Below, piece after piece: positions 27,149 to 34,556 of a stretch of 64,000 nucleotides of DNA; position 1 is the first letter of the stretch; every line of letters starts with the position of its first letter. The notes beneath the pieces were generated by a model. The model had not been told where the DNA came from and did not search any database. It saw only the letters and a program-made list of their open reading frames with translations. The DNA is taken from NCBI RefSeq assembly GCF_004364165.1, contig NZ_SOAY01000010.1, positions 1,391,098 through 1,455,097 on the forward strand, given 5' to 3'. The position numbers and the translations under genes were made by a program. Source of the DNA: Maribacter spongiicola. Its GTDB lineage: Bacteria > Bacteroidota > Bacteroidia > Flavobacteriales > Flavobacteriaceae.

Positions 27149-28696
27149 ATGAATTTAAAAAGATATAAGTTATTCGCTTTTATGGTCTGTACAGCAACAT
27201 TCTTTTCTTGTGCTGATAAAAAAGAAAAGAAAGAAACTGTAGTACAAGCGAAACCAGTTTACGAAGCCAACTGGGAATCTATAAAAGCCAATTACAAAGA
27301 TCCAGCATGGTTTAATAAACAAAAATTCGGCATCTTTATTCATTGGGGTGCCTACAGTGTACCAGCTTATAGTTCTGAATGGTATCCTAGAAAAATGTAT
27401 ATGGATTCTGCTACCTTTTCTGCACAGTTAGAACTAGGGCAAAAAGGACCATCAGATGTGTATTTACATCACAAAGAAAAATGGGGTGATCAGAAAGATT
27501 TCGGTTATAAAGATTTCATCCCGATGTTTAAAGGAGAAAATTTCGATGCTAACCAATGGATCGATATTTTCGAGAAAGCTGGGGCAAAGTATGTAATACC
27601 TGTAGCAGAACATCATGATGGTTTTGCCATGTACAAGTCTAACGTAACACGATGGAATTCTGTTGACATGGGACCTAAAAAAGATGTTTTAGGAGAATTA
27701 TTTAAAGCTGGTCGTGAAAAGGGTATGATTATGGGGGCTTCTTCGCATTTCGCCTTCAACTGGTCTTTTTATAATAAAAAAGATAAATTCGATACTACAG
27801 ATCCCAAAAATGCAGACTTATATTCTACAAAAGGTAAAGACTTAAATGAACCGGTTTCACAGGAGTTTAAAGAATTGTGGTGGGCAAGAACTAAAGATAT
27901 TATTGATAATTACCAACCAGATATCTTATGGTTCGATTTTTATCTAGACATTCCTGACTTTGCAGATCAACGACCAAAATTAGCGGCATACTATTATAAT
28001 AAAGGTATTGAATGGAATAAAGAAGTAGTGTTACAGGATAAGAACTTCTCTCATGAAGCATTTCCTGAAGGTACGGTTGTTTATGATCTAGAAAGAGGTA
28101 AGCTACCTGGTATTCGCAAATTACCATGGCAGACAGATACTTCAATCGGTAAAAACTCTTGGAGTCATGTTACGAATTGGGAGTCTAAAACAGCTAATGA
28201 AATTGTAGATGATTTAGTAGATATTGTAAGTAAAAATGGAAATCTATTGTTAAATGTGGGTCCTAAATCTGACGGTACGATCCCAAAAGATCAGCAGGCT
28301 ATATTATTTCAAATTGGAGATTGGCTAAAGATTAATGGCGATGCTATTTATGATACTACATACTGGAAAACTTTTGGTGAAGGTCCGACAGAGGTAAAAA
28401 AAGGACATCATTCTGAGGGTGATAATGAAGGTTTGTCATCAAAAGACATCAGGTTTACCATAAAAGATAATAAGCTTTTTGCCATTGTTCTTGATTGGCC
28501 AAAAGACGGTATGGTGAATATTGAATCTTTAGCTAAAGATTCAGAATATGTAAAAGATATAGAAATAGCCAGTGCAAAAGTATTGGGTAGTACAGATAAA
28601 ATTGAGTGGAGTCAAGAGACCGACGGTTTACTGGTTACAATGCCAAAAGAAAAACCAGGTGACTTCGCGTATGTTATTCAGTTCGATTTACGATAG
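27149..28696 (+). CDS. GH29 alpha-L-fucosidase/alpha-L-galactosidase-like lipoprotein (copy 2)
   Basis: A 515-residue GH29 enzyme with lipobox FFSC (Cys21). Motifs are KFGIFIHWGAYSVPAYSSEWYP, KYVIPVAEHHDGFAMY (intact HHDG) and nucleophile motif PDILWFDFYLD (Asp263), then the barrel end NGNLLLNVGPKSDGTIP, typical of the family. A C-terminal beta domain follows from about 390. It cleaves terminal alpha-L-linked sugars after desulfation. It shares the motif spacing with the other three GH29 proteins but differs in the substrate loops after HHDG, so the copies probably treat different end groups. A terminator follows directly (28721-28758). Confidence 0.94.
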   Translation: MNLKRYKLFAFMVCTATFFSCADKKEKKETVVQAKPVYEANWESIKANYKDPAWFNKQKFGIFIHWGAYSVPAYSSEWYPRKMYMDSATFSAQLELGQKGPSDVYLHHKEKWGDQKDFGYKDFIPMFKGENFDANQWIDIFEKAGAKYVIPVAEHHDGFAMYKSNVTRWNSVDMGPKKDVLGELFKAGREKGMIMGASSHFAFNWSFYNKKDKFDTTDPKNADLYSTKGKDLNEPVSQEFKELWWARTKDIIDNYQPDILWFDFYLDIPDFADQRPKLAAYYYNKGIEWNKEVVLQDKNFSHEAFPEGTVVYDLERGKLPGIRKLPWQTDTSIGKNSWSHVTNWESKTANEIVDDLVDIVSKNGNLLLNVGPKSDGTIPKDQQAILFQIGDWLKINGDAIYDTTYWKTFGEGPTEVKKGHHSEGDNEGLSSKDIRFTIKDNKLFAIVLDWPKDGMVNIESLAKDSEYVKDIEIASAKVLGSTDKIEWSQETDGLLVTMPKEKPGDFAYVIQFDLR

Positions 28697-28720
28697 TTTG
28701 TTAGTTTTATTTTATTGTGT

Positions 28721-28758
28721 GCCAAGACTTTTGTTGTTAGAGGTCTTGGCTTTTTTTT
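28721..28758 (+). terminator. Terminator between GH29 copy 2 and the DUF1080 gene
   Basis: Arms GCCAAGAC (28721-28728) and GTCTTGGC (28743-28750) are followed by eight T (28751-28758). The next ATG is only 16 bp downstream (28775), so DUF1080 expression may depend on readthrough of this hairpin. Confidence 0.85.
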
Positions 28759-28774
28759 ATTAAAATCGATTATC

Positions 28775-29698
28775 ATGAAATTACATAAGCGGTGTTTATC
28801 TTACCAAGTATTAATTTGTTCAATCTTATTTTTCACTTTGCTTTTCGGATGCAAATCGACAATGGATTTAGATGCAAAAAACAGCCCAGATAGTGAAGCT
28901 ATAAATTTGCTAGATGCTAATTTGTCTGAATGGGAAATTTGGATGGGCGCTGTACATACATCTGTAGATTTAGATGTAGAGAAGTTTGATAATGTGCAAA
29001 CAGGAAAACCTTTAGGCTTACATAATGACCCTAAGAATGTATTTTCGGTACAAGAAGTGAATGGTGAAGCTATATTAAAAATTACAGGAGAAATTTATGG
29101 AGGTTTAACTACGAAAAAAGAATATGGTAATTATCATCTTTCGTTACAATTTAAATGGGGAGATAAGAAATGGGAACCAAGATTAAATACAAAACGAGAT
29201 AGTGGCATACTCTATCACGCTAAAGGACCGCACGGCGCATTTTGGAATGTATGGATGGCTAGTCTTGAATTTCAAGTTCAAGAAGGTGATTGTGGTGATT
29301 TTATTGCTTTAGGTAATGTATATGGTGATGGACCGGTTGAGAGAAAAATAAAGGATGGCGATAAGCCATTTTACAGGTATACCCCAAAAGGTATTGTTAC
29401 TCCTTTAAAATATGGATCAGAATTTGTTGCTAGTCAATCAAGTAAATCTGAGCTTCATGAAAAGCCACATGGTCAGTGGAATACATTAGAAATTTATTGT
29501 TTGGGTAGTGAGAGTATTCATCTTGTAAATGGTTTTGTGGTAAACAGGGTAAAGAATGCTAGGTATGACATAGATGGTGCAACTATACCAGTTGTAAAAG
29601 GTAAAATTCAATTGCAATCAGAGGCTGCAGAAGTTTACTACAAGAATATTATACTTACTCCAATAAATGCTTTCCCCTCAAAATACGCGGATTTTTAG
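28775..29698 (+). CDS. DUF1080 (3-keto-disaccharide hydrolase family) lipoprotein
   Basis: The start is set at the ATG at 28775; a longer reading frame from 28715 would begin inside the terminator hairpin. The 307-residue protein has lipobox LLFGC (Cys26) and a DUF1080 jelly roll: INLLDANLSEWEIWMG, GGLTTKKEYGNYHLSLQFKWG, DSGILYHAKGPHG, LEFQVQEGDCGDF, HGQWNTLEIYC and a closing GKIQLQSEAAEVYYKNIILTPI. DSGILYH and the LEFQVQEGD strand match the conserved cleft residues of the family. It is a candidate for cleaving glycosides oxidised at C3, with the oxidoreductase at 667 as the possible oxidising partner. It has no promoter of its own that I can see. Confidence 0.88.
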   Translation: MKLHKRCLSYQVLICSILFFTLLFGCKSTMDLDAKNSPDSEAINLLDANLSEWEIWMGAVHTSVDLDVEKFDNVQTGKPLGLHNDPKNVFSVQEVNGEAILKITGEIYGGLTTKKEYGNYHLSLQFKWGDKKWEPRLNTKRDSGILYHAKGPHGAFWNVWMASLEFQVQEGDCGDFIALGNVYGDGPVERKIKDGDKPFYRYTPKGIVTPLKYGSEFVASQSSKSELHEKPHGQWNTLEIYCLGSESIHLVNGFVVNRVKNARYDIDGATIPVVKGKIQLQSEAAEVYYKNIILTPINAFPSKYADF

Positions 29699-29703
29699 CC
29701 CCT

Positions 29704-29769
29704 TTAATCATCCGTTCTAGTTTCAGAATCATACGTTATTGGCGATGGTGTGCTATTGAATTATTTTTG
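29704..29769 (+). promoter_or_regulatory. AraC-type tandem operator plus -7 box, upstream of sulfatase 2
   Basis: Half-sites TTTAATCATCCGTTCTAG (TCAT at 29708) and AGAATCATACGTTATTGG (TCAT at 29729) are exactly 21 bp apart. A perfect -7 box TATTTTTG lies at 29762-29769, 33 bp after the proximal anchor and 33 bp before the ATG. Confidence 0.88.
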
Positions 29770-29802
29770 AGTGCATTACTATGCTAGTAGTCGCTTATTA
29801 TA

Positions 29803-31317
29803 ATGATTATGAAAAACTTTATTACAGGTTGTTTTTTTACAATTTCTGCTCTTTTGTCGGCACAAGATAAACCCAACGTTATTGTAGTTTTAGCTGATGA
29901 TATTGGGGTAGGCGATGTTTCTTATTATAGAAGAATGCACTCTGAAAATATAATAGTAGAAACACCTGCTTTAGATCAACTAGCGAAAGAAGGTATGGTT
30001 TTTACAGATGCACATTCACCTGCAGCTCTTTGTGCTCCTTCAAGATATGCAATTATGACAGGTAATAATTGTTACCGTAGTTATGCGCCCTGGGGAGTTT
30101 GGGGTGCGTACCAACCTTCACCTATAGAACCAGATCAATTGACATTAGGTAAACTAATGAAAAATGCAGGCTACCAAACGGCATTTTTGGGTAAGTGGGG
30201 TTTTGGAATGGATTTCTACAAAAAAGGAGATTCCACACAAATACATGAAGGACCACGCAAACATGTAGAACTAGATGTAGACATTCGTCAAATAGCAGGT
30301 AAAGGTCCGATACAAAACGGATTTGATTATAGCCTAACTTTCCCTGCCGGAATTCAGAATGTGCCGTATGCAGTTTATGAAGATCAAAAGTGGATGCCTT
30401 TGAGCGAGAATTCTGAAATAGGTTACATTTCTCAAGAGAATATGACCAAGCTCGATGTCAAGCTTGATAAAGATGAAGGTTTAGGCGACACCGCTTGGGA
30501 TCCTCATAATATGGGTCCACTTCTTATACATAAAGCAATAGATTATATAGAGAATACGAATGAAGCTCAACCCTTTTTTATGTATTACTGTTCTCTTGCC
30601 GTGCACTTGCCACATACACCTACCAAAGAACTTAACGAAATTAAGGTAGCTGAAACCACACCATCGCACCATCTAGATCTTGTAAAAGAATTAGACATAC
30701 AAATGGCGATGCTAATAGAGACGCTTAAAAAGAAGGGTATTTACGAGAATACATTAATCATTTTTACTTCTGATAATGGTGGTCTGCAAAGAAAGGAAAC
30801 CATAGCCTCTGGTCATCAATCGAATGATATTTATCGTGGCGGTAAAAACCAACCTTATGAAGGTGGGCAAAGAGTACCTTTTATTGCATCTTGGGCTGGT
30901 AAAATTAAACCAGGTTCTATTTCTAACACACCAGTTTTAGGTCTTGATGTTTTAGGTACGCTTGCTGCAATTACGAACCAAGAAATTGAAGAAAACCAAG
31001 CAAACGATTCGGCTAATTTATTACCTACGCTTTTAGGCCAAACTTCTAGTGAAGTACATCCATACTTAATAAATCAATCAGGTACTAGTCGAGAAGCTAT
31101 GATTGTCAAAGACGGTTACAAATTGATAATTGCTTTCGATAAAAAAGATAAAACCGACACCATAAGAAAGCCGTTGGCATTATTCAATTTAAAAGATAAT
31201 AGCGAAGAGAATGAAAAGTTCAATTTGGTAAATAAACCTAAATACAAAGAAAAGGTAGAAGAACTTTTTAATGCTTACAATACGTTGCGTTCTAGTGGTG
31301 ATGCAACTAAAATATGA
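29803..31317 (+). CDS. Formylglycine-dependent sulfatase (S1 family), secreted
   Basis: A 504-residue arylsulfatase-type protein with a signal peptide ending near LLSAQ. The ATG at 29809 is an equally possible start. Active-site elements are VVLADDIGVGDVS (metal Asp pair), CAPSRYAIMTG with Cys77, FLGKWGFGMD, and TSDNGGLQ (second metal site), followed by RGGKNQPYEGGQRVPFIASW. The GKWGFG variant instead of GKWHLG loses the usual catalytic-site His at that place, a feature of some subfamilies. It is likely periplasmic and acts on galactan oligosaccharides. It is transcribed from its own operator promoter, with a GH29 gene 85 bp downstream. Confidence 0.92.
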   Translation: MIMKNFITGCFFTISALLSAQDKPNVIVVLADDIGVGDVSYYRRMHSENIIVETPALDQLAKEGMVFTDAHSPAALCAPSRYAIMTGNNCYRSYAPWGVWGAYQPSPIEPDQLTLGKLMKNAGYQTAFLGKWGFGMDFYKKGDSTQIHEGPRKHVELDVDIRQIAGKGPIQNGFDYSLTFPAGIQNVPYAVYEDQKWMPLSENSEIGYISQENMTKLDVKLDKDEGLGDTAWDPHNMGPLLIHKAIDYIENTNEAQPFFMYYCSLAVHLPHTPTKELNEIKVAETTPSHHLDLVKELDIQMAMLIETLKKKGIYENTLIIFTSDNGGLQRKETIASGHQSNDIYRGGKNQPYEGGQRVPFIASWAGKIKPGSISNTPVLGLDVLGTLAAITNQEIEENQANDSANLLPTLLGQTSSEVHPYLINQSGTSREAMIVKDGYKLIIAFDKKDKTDTIRKPLALFNLKDNSEENEKFNLVNKPKYKEKVEELFNAYNTLRSSGDATKI

Positions 31318-31402
31318 TTATTTGATACATATTGGGTTTGGTAGTTTATTTGATCGATTTAGCAGCTTAAATAGCTTACCAGCCAAAATTCAACTATAAA
31401 AA

Positions 31403-32971
31403 ATGAAAAGAGGAAAATTAACGTTAGGCTTGTTTCTTGGGTTCGCTCTAGTTTATGGTCAGCAAAGTAATACTACAGAAGATAATAAGAGCTTTCGGTT
31501 CGAAGATAACTGGAAATCTTTAGAAAAAGTGAATGCTGTTCCTGACTGGTTTCAAGATGCAAAATTTGGTATTTATGCACATTGGGGTCCTGTTTCTTCA
31601 GCTTTTGAAGGTTCAGATCCTGATAAATTCTACGCAGGTTGGCATGGTATGAAAATGTATGAAGATGGTAAAAGAGTACCTACTAAAAACGGCAAGCCTA
31701 CTTCTAATTTTGAACATCATTCTAAAAAATATGGAAATCCTAAAAAATATGGATATAAACATATTATAGAACAATTTGATCCATCAGCATTTAATGCAAA
31801 AGAATGGGCCGATTTATTCGCTAAATCAGGTGCTAAATTTGCAGGACCTGTAGCTATGCACCATGATAATTTTGCCATGTGGGATAGTAAGACTACAAGA
31901 TGGAATTCTATGAATTATGGAGGAATAGATCCTTCGGCAGAATTAAAGAAAGAAATTGAAGCTAAGGGCTTAAAGTTTATGGCTTCTTTTCACCATGCAT
32001 TTACTTGGAAATATTTTGCTCCAGCACATAAGTACGGTGGAGTAAAAGCTGAAGATTATGACTTGTATACCAACCCACATTCTTTGGAATCTGATACACC
32101 AGATGAACAATTTTATAAAGATTGGTGGGCAAAAATGAAGGAGTATATAGATGTATATCAACCAGATTTAATTTGGTTTGATTGGTGGCTAGAAAATATG
32201 ACAGAAGAGTCTCGACTAGAGTTCTTAGCTTATTATTATAATAAAGCTTTAGAATGGGATAAAGAGGTAGTGATATCTTATAAAGAAACTACTTTTCCTG
32301 AAACGGTTGCCGTTAAAGATTATGAACGTGGCAGACCAAATCAGCCAAAGTCTCCATCTTGGTTAACAGATACCTCCCCTGGTGCCTGGTTTTATAGACC
32401 AAATGCAAAATTCAAAACACCTAATGAGTTGGTAGACATTCTAGTGGACATTGTCTCAAAAAATGGATTGATGCTTTTAAATGTACCTCCTAATCCCGAC
32501 GGGTCTATCCCTCAAGAGATGCAAGACCTATTAATTGATATGGGAGATTGGTTGGCTATTAATGGTGATGCTATTTACGGCACTAGACCTTGGACGATTT
32601 TTGGAGAAGGACCAACCCGTTTGCCGGAAGGGGGACACAAGGTGGAGAAATTCAAAATAGAATATAAGAATACGGATATAAGATTTACTAAAAAATCGGA
32701 TAAGGAATTCTACATTATCGTAATGGACACCCCTGATACTGAAATTGTAGTGAAATCATTATCTACCGATATTGGAGTTTTAAATTCTAAAATAGAACAT
32801 ATTTCTCTTTTAGGAAGTGATGAGGAGATTAAATGGGCAAGAGATGAACGTGGTTTGGTACTACAAGCCCCAGCTAAGTTACCTACTAATTATGCACATG
32901 CTTTTAAAGTAGTTTTAGAAGGATATAAAGAAAATAATATTGGGGGTAATATTGATGCTCATGTAGATTAA
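31403..32971 (+). CDS. GH29 alpha-L-fucosidase/alpha-L-galactosidase-like protein (copy 3)
   Basis: A 522-residue GH29 enzyme with an ordinary signal peptide (cleavage near VYGQQ) rather than a lipobox. Motifs are KFGIYAHWGPVSSAFEGSDP, FAGPVAMHHDNFAMWDS (HHDN in place of HHDG) and nucleophile motif PDLIWFDWWLEN (Asp260), then NGLMLLNVPPNPDGSIP. An insertion of about 20 residues after the first motif (FYAGWHGMKMYEDGKRVPTKNGKPT) distinguishes it from the other copies and lies near the active-site mouth. It is probably co-transcribed with the sulfatase 85 bp upstream. I do not see a copy of the shared operator in the gap. It shares a bidirectional terminator with the converging GH29 copy 4. Confidence 0.93.
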   Translation: MKRGKLTLGLFLGFALVYGQQSNTTEDNKSFRFEDNWKSLEKVNAVPDWFQDAKFGIYAHWGPVSSAFEGSDPDKFYAGWHGMKMYEDGKRVPTKNGKPTSNFEHHSKKYGNPKKYGYKHIIEQFDPSAFNAKEWADLFAKSGAKFAGPVAMHHDNFAMWDSKTTRWNSMNYGGIDPSAELKKEIEAKGLKFMASFHHAFTWKYFAPAHKYGGVKAEDYDLYTNPHSLESDTPDEQFYKDWWAKMKEYIDVYQPDLIWFDWWLENMTEESRLEFLAYYYNKALEWDKEVVISYKETTFPETVAVKDYERGRPNQPKSPSWLTDTSPGAWFYRPNAKFKTPNELVDILVDIVSKNGLMLLNVPPNPDGSIPQEMQDLLIDMGDWLAINGDAIYGTRPWTIFGEGPTRLPEGGHKVEKFKIEYKNTDIRFTKKSDKEFYIIVMDTPDTEIVVKSLSTDIGVLNSKIEHISLLGSDEEIKWARDERGLVLQAPAKLPTNYAHAFKVVLEGYKENNIGGNIDAHVD

Positions 32972-32992
32972 ACTCAATATTGGTATTTGATT

Positions 32993-33038
32993 AAAAAAAC
33001 ACAAACACTATAAATTTGATTCGTATTTGTGTTTTTTT
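32993..33038. terminator. Bidirectional terminator between convergent GH29 genes
   Basis: Arms AAAAAAACACAAA (32993-33005) and TTTGTGTTTTTTT (33026-33038) give a hairpin with A/T tails on both sides, placed 22 bp after one stop codon and 6 bp after the other. Confidence 0.85.
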
Positions 33039-33043
33039 AATTG

Positions 33044-34546
33044 TTACTCTAATTCAAACTTAAAAACTGTGGCTAAGTCGTTCATTTCAGCATTGGGCAT
33101 GGTTAAATAAAAACTCTCTGAAGTAAGTTCCCAATCCACAGAAATATCTGAACCTAATAAGCGTACGTTTTTTATTGGAGTAGGAGGTATGTTTCTATGA
33201 TACCCGCCAATAGCGCGCATTTCTATTTTCTTTCCCGTCTCTGGTTTACCTAGAAAGAATACGTACATCGCCTTTTTATCTTTCGCAATGGTAAAACGTA
33301 CATCATCTGCGGTGTATTTTATTTTGGATGATTGACCACCATGAGAGCCATCTACCGCTTTCGCTGGGCCATAGCCAAAAATAGTATGTGTTCTGGTACC
33401 GTAAACAGCTTCACCATGTATTTTTAGCCAATCGCCAATTTCTTTGAGAATGTCTCTTTGTTCTTGATTGATAACCCCATCTGCTCTTGGAGAAACATTT
33501 AGTAATACAATTCCGTTTTTACTCCAAACATCGATCATATTTCTAACGACTAGATCTGCTGTTTTGTACGGATGCCCTTCAACATACATCCATTTACTTT
33601 CTCCTAAAGTAATATCTGTTAACCAAGGTAAAGGGTGTATATCTCTTCTTCCACCTTGTTCAAAATCTAGCACGCTATAGTCTAAGGGTAGATCATCTTG
33701 TTTGTGTGCTGTAACCACTTCTTTGTTTTGTTTCAGCCCATTGTTAAAATGATGTGCGGCCATTTCCATTCTTTTATCTTCTGGAATTAAATTCAGCCAA
33801 GAGTCATACCATAGAATATCTGGATGGTATTTGTCTACGACTTCATTTACTTGAGCTAACCAATAGTTATTGAATTCTTCTATGGTCTCAAAATTTCCGA
33901 ATAGTTTACGCAATTTTGGGTCTGTAGTGGCGGTCGGTAGATCAGGGTGATATACATAATGACTATCATAAGCTGTTTTCCAAGCCTCAGGCTTATGAGC
34001 ATTTCGTTGCCCATTTCTAGCATGATGAAATGTGGCAATGGTTTTCATGTTTCTTTTCTCTAAAGAGGTAAAGAGTTCACCGAGTATATCTCTTTTCGGG
34101 CCCATATCTGATGCATTCCATGGGTTTACGTCACTATCCCACATGGCAAAGCCATCATGATGTTGTGCTACAGGACCAGCGAATTTAGCGCCTGCCATTT
34201 CAAACAAGTCTGCCCAATCTTCGGGATCAAATTGTTCTGCTTTAAACATGGGTATGAAATCTTCGTATCCAAAATCATGAATACTACCATAAGTCTTTTC
34301 ATGATGTTTACGAATATTTCCCTGGTCTTTATACATGTTATGCGGATACCATGCACTACCATAAGCAGACACGCTGTAAGGTCCCCAATGAAAATAGATA
34401 CCTAACTTTGAATCTTGAAACCATTCTGGTGCGGCATCATGTTTTTTTAAAGATTCAAATACAGGTTTATAAGTAGCCTCCTTGTTAGTTTTACAACCTA
34501 GAAGGAGGATAGAAATAGAAATCAATAAAAACTTAGCTGCGTTCAT
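33044..34546 (-). CDS. GH29 alpha-L-fucosidase/alpha-L-galactosidase-like lipoprotein (copy 4)
   Basis: The start is set at the ATG at 34546 (500 residues), 10 bp after the stop of the GH2 gene. The extension to 34567 would need a TTG and overlap that gene. Lipobox LLGC. Motifs are KLGIYFHWGPYSVSAYGSAWYP, FAGPVAQHHDGFAMWDS and PDILWYDSWLN (nucleophile Asp248). WYD replaces the WFD seen in the other three copies. An extended segment of about 35 residues after HHAR (NGQRNAHKPEAWK and on) lines the active-site side. It is the last gene of a six-gene operon with GH2, GH117-like, GH16 and two sulfatases. This suggests that it removes alpha-L-sugars alongside GH2 removal of beta-D-galactose. Confidence 0.93.
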   Translation of the reverse strand: MNAAKFLLISISILLLGCKTNKEATYKPVFESLKKHDAAPEWFQDSKLGIYFHWGPYSVSAYGSAWYPHNMYKDQGNIRKHHEKTYGSIHDFGYEDFIPMFKAEQFDPEDWADLFEMAGAKFAGPVAQHHDGFAMWDSDVNPWNASDMGPKRDILGELFTSLEKRNMKTIATFHHARNGQRNAHKPEAWKTAYDSHYVYHPDLPTATTDPKLRKLFGNFETIEEFNNYWLAQVNEVVDKYHPDILWYDSWLNLIPEDKRMEMAAHHFNNGLKQNKEVVTAHKQDDLPLDYSVLDFEQGGRRDIHPLPWLTDITLGESKWMYVEGHPYKTADLVVRNMIDVWSKNGIVLLNVSPRADGVINQEQRDILKEIGDWLKIHGEAVYGTRTHTIFGYGPAKAVDGSHGGQSSKIKYTADDVRFTIAKDKKAMYVFFLGKPETGKKIEMRAIGGYHRNIPPTPIKNVRLLGSDISVDWELTSESFYLTMPNAEMNDLATVFKFELE

Positions 34547-34556
34547 TCTGGTTTTT

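Noticed and set aside
28715-28774. Upstream extension of the DUF1080 protein
   Set aside because: The stretch is the terminator hairpin and T tract; the lipoprotein signal starts at 28775.
31318-31402. Possible operator before GH29 copy 3
   Set aside because: A GATACATATTGGG stretch resembles a half-site, but the second copy is 19 bp away and there is no -7 box at the standard position.
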